Shown here: piece after piece, positions 1-9,165 of the stretch
How the letters are laid out: each line of letters starts with the position of its first letter
Position numbering within the stretch: the stretch's first letter is position 1
Assembly (NCBI RefSeq): GCF_017744445.1
Contig: NZ_JAGIBH010000005.1
Coordinates: 62,001-126,000 of the forward strand
Length of the DNA stretch: 64,000 bases
Direction of reading: 5' to 3'
From: Caulobacter sp.
GTDB taxonomy: Bacteria > Pseudomonadota > Alphaproteobacteria > Caulobacterales > Caulobacteraceae
The notes under the pieces: model-generated
Databases searched by the model: none
The model's input: the letters and a program-made list of their open reading frames with translations, nothing else
Told to the model about the DNA's origin: nothing
Translations under genes and position numbers: made by a program

Positions 1-1185
1 GAAGAAGCGGTGGCCGCCATAGAGGCCGATCGCCGAGGGGTAGCCGGCCTCGATCACGTTCACCAGCTCGCCGCCGGCATTGGCCTTGTTGGCCTCGTAG
101 ACCGCCTCCAGGCCGCTCAGCCCCTTGAAGGCGGCCTTGGTCGGGGCGATCAGGTCCGGCGTCGCGGTCAGCACCCGCTGGCTGTCAGCGCTGGGCAAAG
201 GCCGCAGGGTGGCCAGTTCGTGCCAGTCCCGCGCCGCGGCGCTGGCGCCGATGTGGCACCACAGCTTGGTGTCGGCGGGCTTGGGCGCGTGGTGCTCCAG
301 ATACTGCTCGCCGCCCAGATAGATGTACTCGTGGCCGCTGGTGGCGACGAACTCCAGGTTCACGCCAGGTTTGGCCGCCGCCAGGGCATGGGCCAGGGAC
401 AGCCACACCGCCACGCCGGCCCCACGCTCGGCCGTGCAGGTGAACCAGCCCGAGCGCGGCGTCGTGACGATCAGGGTCTTGGCCGCGCCGCGATTGAGGC
501 GAGCAACGAGGTTGTAGGCCTGCCGGAGGCCGACCTCGGCGTCGACGGTCAGGGTCGCCGTCGCCCCGGCCCTGGCGGCGGCGACGAACGGCGCTGTGTC
601 CTTCGGGGCCAAGAGGACGACGGGCTTCTGGAAACCAGGTTCGGACGGGCTGACATTGAGGCCGATCACCTCGCCCGTCGGCCCGGTGGTCACGACCACG
701 GCCGCCGCCGCGCCGCGATCGAAGACGTCTTTTAGAGCCGCGCCGATGGCCGGTTGGGCCATGCTGACCCAGCGACTGAACGGCAGCACGACCAGGGCGA
801 TGGCCCCTTCCAGACTGCCGCCCGCGCTGGCCGGCTTGATCGGCAGGGTCAGACCGTCCGCGCCCGTCGTCTTGACGATCGCCTGCGGGAAGACCGTCGC
901 CGACTTGTCGCCGACGACCAGGGTCGCCTTGCGGACCTCGGCAAAAGGCACGTCGAAGGCTTGGCGTTCGCAGCGATAGCCGAGGGCGGTCAGGTCGCCC
1001 TCGAGCCATGCGCCGCTGGCGATGTCGCCCCTCCCGCCAGAGGCCTTCACCCCGAAGCCGGCGAACCGCTCGAGCACGGCCTGGAACCAGGCCGCGTCAA
1101 ACGTCTCGGCGGGAGCAGCGCGCGCCTGAGACGCCGCCGCGAGCACGCCCGCCCCCACCAGAAGATCCCGCCGCGACGTCTTCAT
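1..1185 (-). CDS. Exported M28/PA-like hydrolase, 3' end cut by window edge
   Basis: Reading the minus strand from an ATG at 1185 gives 395 codons that stay open to position 1, so the C-terminus lies outside the window. The ATG follows an AAGGGAG ribosome binding site. The N-terminus (MKTSRRDLLVGAGVL, ending ARAAP) looks like a twin-arginine-type export signal. Residues about 130-230 resemble a protease-associated (PA) insert, and residues about 265-320 (ERGAGVAVWLSLAHAL, then LEFVATSGHEYIYLGGEQYL) follow the layout of M28 zinc aminopeptidases. The usual metal ligands seem altered: SGHE where M28 has SGEE, and ER where DN is expected, so it may be a non-peptidase relative. The start lies 11 bases after the receptor stop, implying one transcript with it. 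Family assignment is from motif layout only. Confidence 0.6.
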   Translation of the reverse strand, partial: MKTSRRDLLVGAGVLAAASQARAAPAETFDAAWFQAVLERFAGFGVKASGGRGDIASGAWLEGDLTALGYRCERQAFDVPFAEVRKATLVVGDKSATVFPQAIVKTTGADGLTLPIKPASAGGSLEGAIALVVLPFSRWVSMAQPAIGAALKDVFDRGAAAAVVVTTGPTGEVIGLNVSPSEPGFQKPVVLLAPKDTAPFVAAARAGATATLTVDAEVGLRQAYNLVARLNRGAAKTLIVTTPRSGWFTCTAERGAGVAVWLSLAHALAAAKPGVNLEFVATSGHEYIYLGGEQYLEHHAPKPADTKLWCHIGASAAARDWHELATLRPLPSADSQRVLTATPDLIAPTKAAFKGLSGLEAVYEANKANAGGELVNVIEAGYPSAIGLYGGHRFF

Positions 1186-1196
1186 GCCGATCTCCC

Positions 1197-3542
1197 TTAC
1201 CAGCGGTAGGTGATGTTGGCCCCGATAGTCCGGGGCGCGTTGTAGCGATTGGCCAGCGGAGCGCCGGCGTTCTGGAACTGTAGGAGGGCGATGGTCTTGT
1301 CGGCCAGGTTCTGGATGAACACCGCCGCCTGGATCTTGCCGATATCGACCCCGGCCCGCAGGCTGATCAGGTCGACCGGCCGCAGATAGATGGCCGGCGT
1401 CGCCACCGTCACCGTGTCCTGCACCCCGCCGTCCTGGGCGTTGTAGGTGACGTTGCCAAAGCCCGTGACCTTCTCGGTGATGCGACGGCGGTAGTCGACC
1501 GTGGCCGAGGCCGTCCATTTCGGGATCTGGGCGACCGACGAGCCGACCACGGGCAGACCCGAATAGTTGTTCGGCGTCTCCAAATAGCGGGCCCGCTGGC
1601 GGGCGCCGTTCAGGCTCAGGCTGAGCAGGCCGTCGGCGACATGGAAGCGACCATCGACCGCCGCCGAGACGCCGCGCGCGTGGACCGTGCCGCCATTGAT
1701 GTTGAAGATCGTCCCGGCCCGCTGGCAGGCGTTCAGCACGGTGCAGCCGTCGGTGATCGACGTGATCGCGTTGTCGGTCGTCGAGCGATAGGTCGCCAGG
1801 CGCAGATAGATGTTCCGCGCCAGGTTGCCCTTGAAACCGACCTCGTAGCTGGTCGTGTCCTCGTTGTCGTAGGTCGAGCGGAACGGGTTCGGCGCGGCCG
1901 GCGACGAGGTGCGGGCGTTGACGCCGCCGGCGCGATAGCCGGTGCCGACCTTGGCGTAGACCAGCGACTGCATCGGGCCCGGGATCCGATAGCTGGCCGT
2001 CAGGGTGTAGTTCGTCCGCTCGGCCCCGAACACATAGGCCGCGCGCGGCGAGGCCGGGGTGCTGGTGTACAGCAGCACCGTCTCCTGGCTGGCCTTCTTC
2101 TTGTCGTGCGAATAACGCAGCTCGCCGGCGAAGGTGAAGTTGCCGGTGCGGTAGCGGACTAGGCCGTAGCCCGAGATCGACTCGTTGCGCAGCGGCGCGC
2201 GGGCCGAGGTGCCGAAGGCGGCCGGGAAGATCGCCGGACAGGCCGTCGAGGTCGGCGTCGGCAGGAAGCACTGCGGCTGGCTGGGCGTGCCGGCGCAGAT
2301 GCCCGCGCCCAGGCGGAACGTACAGGGCGAGGTCGCCGAGTCCGTGCCGTTCAGGTCGTGCTGGATCAGGTAGTCGGCGCCCGCCAGCCAGTCGACGCTG
2401 CCGTTCAGCGCCTGCCCGGCCAGGTGGACGTCCTGGTAGAAGGTGCGGTCCTTGGCCACCGTCGAGGTCTGGCCAAAAGGATACAGGCCCAGCTGGCCGC
2501 TTCGCTGCAGCTCGGACTCCTTGGCGAAGTCGATCGCCGCCGCGTAGTCCTGGCGCGAGATCCAGTGGGTGGCCATGGTGGTCGAGGTCAGCTTGCCCCA
2601 GCCCAGGTCGTAGTCGGCCAGGATCATGGCCCGCTGGGCTTGCTGGTGGACGCCGTCCTTGCCATCGTGCGGGATCACGAAGCGATCCTGGGTCAGCCCC
2701 TGCGGGATCGCCGTATTGACGCCTGGCGGCAGCACATAGGTGTTGAGGAAGCTTGGCAGGTTCAGGTCCTGGGCGTCGACCAGGAAGGTGACGTCCAGCG
2801 GGCCTTTGCGGTAGCGGACCTGACCGCGGAAGATCCAGCCATCGGTGTGGTCGTAGTACTTGTCGCTGTTGGGATTGTAGAAGAACCCCTTGCCCTGGCT
2901 AATGCCCTGGACGCCGACCCGGACGGCGACCTCGTCGGTGACCTTCTCGTTGATCACGGCGGTCAGCTTGGTCTGCTGCAGATCGCCGGTGTAGTTGGCG
3001 CTGACATAGCCGCTGTCGTTGAACTTCGGCTTGGCCGAGACGATGTTGACCACGCCGTATTCGGAATTGCGCCCGTACAGCGCACCCTGCGGCCCTTCCA
3101 GCACCTCGACCCGCTCGAGGTCGAAATAGTCCATGTGGCGGAAGTTGCGGCCGCCCAGGGTGCTGGAGCCCACATAGGCGCCATTGACGAACAGGCCCAC
3201 CCCTGAGTCCGCGCCCGTGGCGCGCTGGGTGCCCGAGCCCCGGATCGAGATTTCGCTGAGATTGTTGGACTGCAGGTCGTTGAACCGCACGCCCGGCATG
3301 GTGCGCAGCAGGTCGCCTGTGCTGGTGGTCGGCCCCATGGCCTCCAGTTGCTCGGCGGTCACGGCCGAGATCGTCGCCGGAACGTCCTTGAGGCTCTCTT
3401 CCTTGCGCTGGGCGGTGACGACGATCTCCTCGATCGCCTGGATGGTGTCCGGCGCCTTGCTCGACGAGTTCGCCGTTTGGGCCATCGCCGAAGATGCAAC
3501 CGCGAGCGAAATTGACGCTGCGGACAAAAATAGCTGTCGCAT
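1197..3542 (-). CDS. TonB-dependent outer-membrane receptor
   Basis: The 781-residue protein has a signal peptide ending AMAQ, a TonB-box region (EEIVVTAQR), a plug domain (about residues 45-165, with ISIRGSGTQ and the hallmark VEVLEGPQGALYGRN) and a long C-terminal beta-barrel that ends in an aromatic residue (ITYRW). Such receptors use TonB/ExbBD energy to import bulky ligands across the outer membrane; the RKEESLKDVP opening places it in the large sphingomonad/caulobacter catabolic group and not among classical siderophore receptors. It heads an operon with the downstream M28-like protein and is divergent from a GntR-type regulator whose probable operator lies 74-86 bases upstream of this start. 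The ligand is unknown. Confidence 0.93.
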   Translation of the reverse strand: MRQLFLSAASISLAVASSAMAQTANSSSKAPDTIQAIEEIVVTAQRKEESLKDVPATISAVTAEQLEAMGPTTSTGDLLRTMPGVRFNDLQSNNLSEISIRGSGTQRATGADSGVGLFVNGAYVGSSTLGGRNFRHMDYFDLERVEVLEGPQGALYGRNSEYGVVNIVSAKPKFNDSGYVSANYTGDLQQTKLTAVINEKVTDEVAVRVGVQGISQGKGFFYNPNSDKYYDHTDGWIFRGQVRYRKGPLDVTFLVDAQDLNLPSFLNTYVLPPGVNTAIPQGLTQDRFVIPHDGKDGVHQQAQRAMILADYDLGWGKLTSTTMATHWISRQDYAAAIDFAKESELQRSGQLGLYPFGQTSTVAKDRTFYQDVHLAGQALNGSVDWLAGADYLIQHDLNGTDSATSPCTFRLGAGICAGTPSQPQCFLPTPTSTACPAIFPAAFGTSARAPLRNESISGYGLVRYRTGNFTFAGELRYSHDKKKASQETVLLYTSTPASPRAAYVFGAERTNYTLTASYRIPGPMQSLVYAKVGTGYRAGGVNARTSSPAAPNPFRSTYDNEDTTSYEVGFKGNLARNIYLRLATYRSTTDNAITSITDGCTVLNACQRAGTIFNINGGTVHARGVSAAVDGRFHVADGLLSLSLNGARQRARYLETPNNYSGLPVVGSSVAQIPKWTASATVDYRRRITEKVTGFGNVTYNAQDGGVQDTVTVATPAIYLRPVDLISLRAGVDIGKIQAAVFIQNLADKTIALLQFQNAGAPLANRYNAPRTIGANITYRW

Positions 3543-3615
3543 ACCCCCCTCCTTCTGACGCTTTTGCGCGCCGTTGATAAAAAGGATACATGGACGGTAC
3601 GACGATGCCAGATAG

Positions 3616-3628
3616 ATTGTTGAACAAT
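3616..3628. promoter_or_regulatory. Probable FCD/GntR operator in divergent promoter
   Basis: ATTGTTGAACAAT is a perfect inverted repeat around one central base. Its core TTGTTGAACAA (3617-3627) fits the FadR-subfamily operator form TNGTNNNACNA exactly. It sits in the 172-base gap between the divergent TonB receptor and the FCD regulator, the usual place for autoregulation plus control of the divergent gene. Confidence 0.6.
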
Positions 3629-3714
3629 ATTCTCTGGATCGCTGATCCTAATTTCTATCAATGCCGTAGGGTTTAATCCAGTCCGACTTTCCGGATCCCA
3701 TTCGAAGCGCCAGA

Positions 3715-4458
3715 ATGACCGTCACCGTTTTTCCTGAGGCCCTCGTCTCCATGCCTGAAGCTCAAGACCCGCCCGGCGCTGTCGAACTGGCGGCCTCGCT
3801 GCGTCGCCAGATCCAGGACGACGTCATCTCCCCAGGGGAGTGGCTGCGCGAGGCTCGGATCTGCAACGAGTTCGGGGTTGGCCGCTCGATCGCCCGCAAG
3901 GCGCTGCGCATCCTGGCCGACGACGGTTTGGTGGTGATCGAGGAGAACCGCGGAGCCTATGTCGCGGCCACGACGGTGCAGGAGGTGTTCGACCTCTACG
4001 AGGTGCGCGCCGCGCTCTATGGCTGCGCCGCCCGCTTCGCCTGCATTCGCGCCACGCCCAAGCACATGGCCGAGACGCTGGAACTGGTCGACACCTTGCT
4101 TAAGGCATCAGAGAGCGGCGCTTCGGCCGAGGATCTGATCCATCAAAGCGAAGTGATCTTCAGCCGCTTGGCCAGCGTGTCCAGCGCCGACGCCCAACGG
4201 ATGATCGAGTCCATCCGCCGCAAGACGCGCTGGCACTATTCCTATGTCAGCCTGGCCGAAAGCACCGGCGGCGCGCCGTTCAACCACTGGCGCGTGGTGC
4301 GCGCGGGCCTGGCCAAGCGCGACGGCGCCATGGCCGCCGAGGGCGCCCGCAACATCCTCTACCACATGCAGAACGAGGCTATGCGGCTGATGATCTCGCG
4401 CGGCCACGGCCTAATGCCGACCGACGACATCCGGCCCGCCCCCGCGCGCAAGGCCTGA
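3715..4458 (+). CDS. GntR-family transcriptional regulator, FCD/FadR subfamily
   Basis: This is a 247-residue protein with an N-terminal winged helix (about residues 22-88; ICNEFGVGRSIARKALRILADDGLVVIEENRGAYVA) and a C-terminal all-helical FCD ligand-binding domain (about 95-225; EVFDLYEVRAALYGCAARFA). FCD regulators usually repress transport and catabolic genes and are released by an organic-acid ligand. A second in-frame Met at 3751 (MPEAQ) is an equally plausible start. It is divergent from a TonB receptor and 11 bases upstream of a serine hydrolase, so it probably controls both sides through the palindrome at 3616-3628. Confidence 0.88.
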   Translation: MTVTVFPEALVSMPEAQDPPGAVELAASLRRQIQDDVISPGEWLREARICNEFGVGRSIARKALRILADDGLVVIEENRGAYVAATTVQEVFDLYEVRAALYGCAARFACIRATPKHMAETLELVDTLLKASESGASAEDLIHQSEVIFSRLASVSSADAQRMIESIRRKTRWHYSYVSLAESTGGAPFNHWRVVRAGLAKRDGAMAAEGARNILYHMQNEAMRLMISRGHGLMPTDDIRPAPARKA

Positions 4459-4469
4459 AGGACACCGAC

Positions 4470-5480
4470 ATGACGCTCGCGATCTCCCGACGCACCCTGC
4501 TCGCCGGCGCGGGCGTCCTGGCCACCTCCCCGGCCCAGGCCGCGCCGGACCTCCAGCCGGTGCTGGACTACGTGCGGGCTCAGAACACCACCGGCTTCCT
4601 GATCGTCCAGGACCGTAAGAGCCTGGTCGAGAAGAACTGGCCCCTGCCCGCCGACGCCGACACCTTCCGCCAGGCTTTTACCTACGGGACCGCCTCCGAC
4701 GGCGCGCTGCTGGAGGACGTCGCCTCACAGCAGAAGAGCTTCGTGGCCATGCTGGTGGCGGTAGCCATCGACAAGGGCCTGATCGACGTCGACAAGCCGG
4801 TCTCGGACTACCTCGGCAAGGGCTGGTCCAAGGCCTCGCCCGAGCAGGAGCAGGCGATCCGGGTGATCCACCTGCTGACCATGTCCTCGGGCCTGAACGA
4901 GGGCTTTGCTTTCGTCGCTCCGCCCGGCGACCGGTTCTTCTACAACACGCCCGTCTACGCCATGACCAAGCAGGTGGTCGCGGCGGCGGCCAAGGCCTCG
5001 CTGGAAACGATCACTCGCGACTGGCTGACGGCCCCCGCCGGCATGAGCAACACCGCCTGGCGCCAGCGCCCGGCCGCCATGGGCAATGTCGGCAACGCCA
5101 CGGGCCTGGTCACCACGCCGCGCGACACCGCCATCTTCGGCCAAATTGTGCTGGATGGCGGCAAGGCCAAGGATGGCCACCGCATCGTCTCGGAGGCGGC
5201 CTTGAAGTCGCTGTTCGAGCGCTCGGCGACCAATCCATCCTACGGCCGCCTGTGGTGGCTGAACGGCGGGTCGGAGACCATCAAGAGCGGCGGCGTCCGC
5301 ACGCCGGGCCAGCTGATCCCCGCCGCCCCGGCCGACCTGGTCGCCGCCCTCGGCTTCATGGACCGCCGCCTCTATGTCGTGCCCAGTCGCAAGCTGGTGG
5401 TCGTGCGCACAGGCCAAGCGGCGACGGACAAGGACTTCGACCAGCAGCTGTGGCTGAGGCTGGCCAAGGCCCTCGGCTAG
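4470..5480 (+). CDS. Exported serine beta-lactamase-like hydrolase
   Basis: The 336-residue protein opens with a twin-arginine-like signal (SRRTLLAGAGVL, cleavage near AQAAP). The Ser-x-x-Lys nucleophile motif of the beta-lactamase/family VIII esterase fold is seen as SQQK (Ser86, Lys89), with a Tyr-containing second motif at FFYNTPVY and a C-terminal strand (LYVVPSRKLVVVRTG) typical of the family. Members act as esterases, amidases or D-peptidases, so the exact reaction is open; ester or amide cleavage of the imported compound is likely from context. It follows the FCD regulator by 11 bases and its stop overlaps the convergent MFS gene by 4 bases. Confidence 0.8.
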   Translation: MTLAISRRTLLAGAGVLATSPAQAAPDLQPVLDYVRAQNTTGFLIVQDRKSLVEKNWPLPADADTFRQAFTYGTASDGALLEDVASQQKSFVAMLVAVAIDKGLIDVDKPVSDYLGKGWSKASPEQEQAIRVIHLLTMSSGLNEGFAFVAPPGDRFFYNTPVYAMTKQVVAAAAKASLETITRDWLTAPAGMSNTAWRQRPAAMGNVGNATGLVTTPRDTAIFGQIVLDGGKAKDGHRIVSEAALKSLFERSATNPSYGRLWWLNGGSETIKSGGVRTPGQLIPAAPADLVAALGFMDRRLYVVPSRKLVVVRTGQAATDKDFDQQLWLRLAKALG

Positions 5481-6754
5481 CGTGCCGCCCGGCGCGCTAG
5501 CATCCACGTGCTGACCAGCGAGACCAGGCACATGGCGGCCATGTAGATCGCGATCGACCCGCTGGATTTGAAGCGCTCGAACAGCGCCGTGGCGATGATC
5601 GGCGCGAAGCCGCCGCCAAACACCGAGCCGATCTGGTAGCCCAGCGAGGCGCCGGAATAACGCACCTCCACCGGGAACAGCTCGGCGAACAGCGCCGCCT
5701 GGGGCCCGTACATCAGGCTGATCAGCACCAGCGCCACCGAGATCGCCGCGGTGATCAGCAGCGGCGAACCGGTGTCGATCAGCGGGAACATGGCGAAGGC
5801 CCACAGGCCGCACAGCACCGCGCCGAGCATGAAGATCCCGCGCCGCCCGTAGCGGTCCGACGCCGCGCCACAGGCGATCAGGACCGGCACCATGACCACG
5901 CTGCCGATCATCACCGCCGACAGCATGGTCTCCTTGGCGACCCCGACGGTGGTCGCGCCGTAGGCCACGGCATAGGTGATGGCGACGTAGAAGCAGACAT
6001 TGTTGGCCACGAACGCGCCGCCAGCCAACAGGACGTCGCCCAGATGCTCCTTCAGGATCCGCACCAGCGGCGGAGCCTTGGGCTGGCCGGTCTCGACCTT
6101 GGGGGCATGAGGCTCCTCCAGCACGAACTGGACGTAGAGTCCGATCAGCACCAGGGCCACGCTCAGCAGGAACGGAACGCGCCAGCCCCAATCCAGGAAG
6201 TGGTCGGCCGGCAGCAACAGGCCGGCCAGCAGGAAGACGACATTGGCCAGCACCACGCCCAGCGGCACGCCGATCTGCACGAAGCTGCCATAGAAGCCCT
6301 GCTTGCCGTCCGGCGCGCTCTCGATCGCCAGCAAGGCCGCCCCGCCCCACTGCCCGCCCACGGCCAAGCCCTGGACGAAACGCAAGAGCACCAACAGCAG
6401 CGGCGCCCACACGCCCGCCGTCGCATAGGTCGGCAGCAGGCCCACGCAGGTCGTCGCCGCCCCCATGATCAGCAGAGCGACGGCCAAAGCCCGCTTGCGG
6501 CCGAACAAGTCGCCGAAGTGGCCGAACAGCAGCCCGCCGATCGGCCGGGCCAGGAACCCAACCGCGAAGGTGCTGAACGCCGCGATCTGGGCCACGAACG
6601 GTGGCAGGTCGGCGGGGAAGAACAGCTTGGGAAACACCAGCGCCGCAGCGGTCCCGTAGATGAAGAAGTCGTACCACTCGATCGCCGCGCCAGCCGAAGC
6701 CGTCACCGCGATCTTGATGATCGACGAACCCGAAGGCGACCTCTGACGGGCCAT
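5477..6754 (-). CDS. MFS permease, metabolite:H+ symporter (MHS) type
   Basis: The 425 residues hold about 12 hydrophobic segments. The family signature is clear: EWYDFFIYGTAAALVFPKLFFP in the first helix, then GFLARPIGGLLFGHFGDLFGRKRAL for the loop 2-3 motif. MHS permeases (ShiA, KgtP, ProP relatives) take up small organic acids, shikimate or betaines with protons across the inner membrane. A GAGGGAGGAAACC ribosome site precedes the ATG. It lies 54 bases after the DUF3089 gene on the same strand, so it is probably the last gene of the long catabolic operon. A related MHS permease sits at the end of the second module (30905-32239). Confidence 0.9.
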   Translation of the reverse strand: MARQRSPSGSSIIKIAVTASAGAAIEWYDFFIYGTAAALVFPKLFFPADLPPFVAQIAAFSTFAVGFLARPIGGLLFGHFGDLFGRKRALAVALLIMGAATTCVGLLPTYATAGVWAPLLLVLLRFVQGLAVGGQWGGAALLAIESAPDGKQGFYGSFVQIGVPLGVVLANVVFLLAGLLLPADHFLDWGWRVPFLLSVALVLIGLYVQFVLEEPHAPKVETGQPKAPPLVRILKEHLGDVLLAGGAFVANNVCFYVAITYAVAYGATTVGVAKETMLSAVMIGSVVMVPVLIACGAASDRYGRRGIFMLGAVLCGLWAFAMFPLIDTGSPLLITAAISVALVLISLMYGPQAALFAELFPVEVRYSGASLGYQIGSVFGGGFAPIIATALFERFKSSGSIAIYMAAMCLVSLVSTWMLARRAAR

Positions 6755-6808
6755 GGTTTCCTCCCTCGCGCTCTGGCGGCGCGCCTTGTTGCGACTTTGG
6801 TGGTCGAC

Positions 6809-7990
6809 CTAGTTCGCGCGAGCCTCGTAGGCTCGGGCCTGCCGACCGACGATACGGGTCAGCGTGCCGATCGAGTGGTCGACATCGATCAGGTGCAGCC
6901 CCCACGACAGATCGACGCCGGTCTTGCGAATGATCTGGCCGCCCAGCTCGTCGGTGCGCGGATCCTTTGGATCGGCGTTCACGTGCAGAGCAAGATAGTC
7001 AAACTCGCCCTCGCGGACGCATTCAGTGGTGATCAGGCCCGGCGTCTTGACGAAGAACGTGCCGATCGGCCGCGCGGGACGCACCCATTCCGGTGGAATG
7101 TCGCCGCCCGAGCCGTTCAGGAAGCCCTTCGTGACGAAATACGATTCCGGCTGCCCCTTGCCGCCGGCCAGGCTGGCCGGGCTGACGCAGGCCGCCCGCA
7201 GTCCATCGCGGGCCCGGCCGAAGCGAGAAGCTTCCGGTGGTGGCAAGCGGTCGCGGAAGGTGACGTAAGCGATCACGCAACCCAGCTGGTTCGCGGCCCG
7301 GCACAGCGGCGTCGCCTTGAACGAACCGCCTACGTCCTGGCCAGGCGGGACCGTCACCAGCCCCCCCATCAACAGGGCCGAGACCAACTGCTTCTGCATC
7401 GGCTTGCCGTCGATCTCCTCGGCCAGAAGTTTGGTCAGCATGACCGTGCCCTGGCTGTGGCCGATCAGGACCACGCCCCGGCCCTTGTTCTCGTGCGCCA
7501 GATACCAGTTCCAGGCGTCCAGCACGTCGGCATAGCCACCAATCCCTGGAGGCGGCTGTTCACCGACAGGCTTGGGGCCGCCGCCGGGATAGCGCAGCCG
7601 ACGCAACGTGCCCTGGCGGTAGATCGGCGCGAACTGGCGACAAACCGATCCGAAGCGGGCGAACTGCAGCCGGATGTCGTCCCACTCGTCGGCATTGGCC
7701 TCGAAGTCCGAGATCCAGCCCGGATCGTTAGACACGGTCGGATAGATGAAGAAGCAGTCGACCTTGGGATCCTTGGCCGGAGCATATCGCTCGACCGTCA
7801 TCTTACCGCTAGGCGCGATGACGGTCGCATCGAGGTCCACCTTGCAGCGGTTGTCTTGCAGGTCCGGCCGGCACAGCCATAGCGCCGGGTCGGCGTAGTC
7901 GGCATGAGCGACCGTAGGATCGGGCGCCCAGGCCAGGGCGCCCCCGCCATGCAGAACGGCCAGCGCCGCCAGCCCAAGCAGCCACCGCAT
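6809..7990 (-). CDS. Exported DUF3089 alpha/beta-hydrolase
   Basis: The 393-residue protein has a signal peptide ([20 protein letters not shown]) and the DUF3089 pattern: a YPTVSND segment, ADVLDAWNWYL, then the nucleophile elbow GHSQGT and C-terminal DVDHSIG carrying a likely catalytic His. DUF3089 proteins are lipase/esterase-like alpha/beta-hydrolases. The chosen ATG shares its A with the thiolase stop (TGATG), implying translational coupling; longer upstream readings run into the thiolase gene and are discarded. An exported esterase in a beta-oxidation-type operon suggests the substrate carries ester bonds. Confidence 0.82.
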   Translation of the reverse strand: MRWLLGLAALAVLHGGGALAWAPDPTVAHADYADPALWLCRPDLQDNRCKVDLDATVIAPSGKMTVERYAPAKDPKVDCFFIYPTVSNDPGWISDFEANADEWDDIRLQFARFGSVCRQFAPIYRQGTLRRLRYPGGGPKPVGEQPPPGIGGYADVLDAWNWYLAHENKGRGVVLIGHSQGTVMLTKLLAEEIDGKPMQKQLVSALLMGGLVTVPPGQDVGGSFKATPLCRAANQLGCVIAYVTFRDRLPPPEASRFGRARDGLRAACVSPASLAGGKGQPESYFVTKGFLNGSGGDIPPEWVRPARPIGTFFVKTPGLITTECVREGEFDYLALHVNADPKDPRTDELGGQIIRKTGVDLSWGLHLIDVDHSIGTLTRIVGRQARAYEARAN

Positions 7991-9165
7991 CACAGGACCT
8001 CGAACAGTCCGGCCGCGCCCATGCCGCCGCCAACGCACATGGTGACGACAACGTGCTTGGCGCCGCGCCGCTTGCCCTCGATCAGGGCGTGGCCGACCAG
8101 ACGCGAGCCCGACATGCCGTACGGGTGGCCCATGGCGATCGCGCCGCCGTTGACGTTCAACAGCTCGTCGGGAATGCCGAGGCGGTCGCGGCAATAGACG
8201 ACCTGACAGGCGAAGGCCTCGTTCAGCTCCCACAGGCCGATATCGTCGATCGAGAGATCGAAGCGCTCCAGCAGCTTGGGGATGGCGAAGACCGGACCGA
8301 TGCCCATCTCGTCGGGCTTGGTCCCGGCGACCGCCATGCCGACATAGCGGCCCAGCGGCGCCAGACCGCGCGTCTCGGCCAGGCCAGCCTCCATGACCAC
8401 GCAGGCCGAGGCGCCATCAGACAGCTGGCTGGCGTTGCCCGCCGTGACCACGCCGCCCGGCCGTACGGCCTTGAGCGCGGCGAGGCCCTCCAGGTTCGTT
8501 TCGGGGCGCACGCCCTCGTCGCGATCCAGCGTGACCTCGCGATGCGAGACATCCTGGGTGACCTTGTCGACCACCTTCATGGTCGCCGTCATCGGCACGA
8601 GTTCATCAGCGAACCGGCCGGTCTCCTGGGCCGCCGCGGCGCGATACTGCGAGGCCGCCGAATAGACGTCGCACGCCTCGCGCGTGACGCCGTAGCGGGC
8701 CGCGACCGTCTCGGCCGTGTCCAGCATCGGCATGTAAGCGTCGGCGTGCAGGGCCAGCAGGCCGGGGTCCTGGTCGACCCGCAGCTCCGGCGTCTGGACC
8801 AGCGAGATCGACTCCACGCCGCCGGCGACGATGACATCCATGCGGTCGACGATGATCTGCTTGGCGGCCGTGGCGATGGTCATCAGGCCCGACGAGCACT
8901 GGCGATCCATGGTCATGCCGGGAACCTCGACCGGGAAATCAGCCCGCAGCGCCGCCATCCGGCCGATGGTCGCCTGGTAACCCTGCGGCAGCGAGCAGCC
9001 GAGGATGCAGTCCTCGACCTCCGCCGGATCCACGCCCGCGCGCTGGACCGCGTGGGTCAGGGCGTGGGCGGCCAGGGTCGGCGACGGGGTGTCGTTGAAG
9101 GCCCCGCGATAGGCGCGGCCGATCGGCGTGCGCGCCGTGGAGACAATGACGGCGTGGCGCGTCAT
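7990..9165 (-). CDS. Acetyl-CoA C-acyltransferase (thiolase)
   Basis: The 391-residue protein has the thiolase landmarks: the nucleophilic Cys90 in DRQCSSGL, the motif GGVESIS, the NEAFA motif ([10 protein letters not shown]), the catalytic His in [14 protein letters not shown] and the C-terminal Cys in [10 protein letters not shown]. It cleaves 3-ketoacyl-CoA with CoA, the last step of beta-oxidation of a fatty or side-chain acid. The ATG at 9165 overlaps the SDR stop (ATGA), with GGGAGG in front, which fixes the start. Together with the SDR and acyl-CoA ligase it supplies three of the five usual activities; no acyl-CoA dehydrogenase or enoyl-CoA hydratase is in the window. Confidence 0.93.
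   Translation of the reverse strand: MTRHAVIVSTARTPIGRAYRGAFNDTPSPTLAAHALTHAVQRAGVDPAEVEDCILGCSLPQGYQATIGRMAALRADFPVEVPGMTMDRQCSSGLMTIATAAKQIIVDRMDVIVAGGVESISLVQTPELRVDQDPGLLALHADAYMPMLDTAETVAARYGVTREACDVYSAASQYRAAAAQETGRFADELVPMTATMKVVDKVTQDVSHREVTLDRDEGVRPETNLEGLAALKAVRPGGVVTAGNASQLSDGASACVVMEAGLAETRGLAPLGRYVGMAVAGTKPDEMGIGPVFAIPKLLERFDLSIDDIGLWELNEAFACQVVYCRDRLGIPDELLNVNGGAIAMGHPYGMSGSRLVGHALIEGKRRGAKHVVVTMCVGGGMGAAGLFEVL

Noticed and set aside
4725..6905. A 726-codon minus-strand open frame covering the serine hydrolase and the MFS gene
   Set aside because: It is out of frame with the true MFS gene and antisense to the hydrolase; the translation has no membrane helices or domains.
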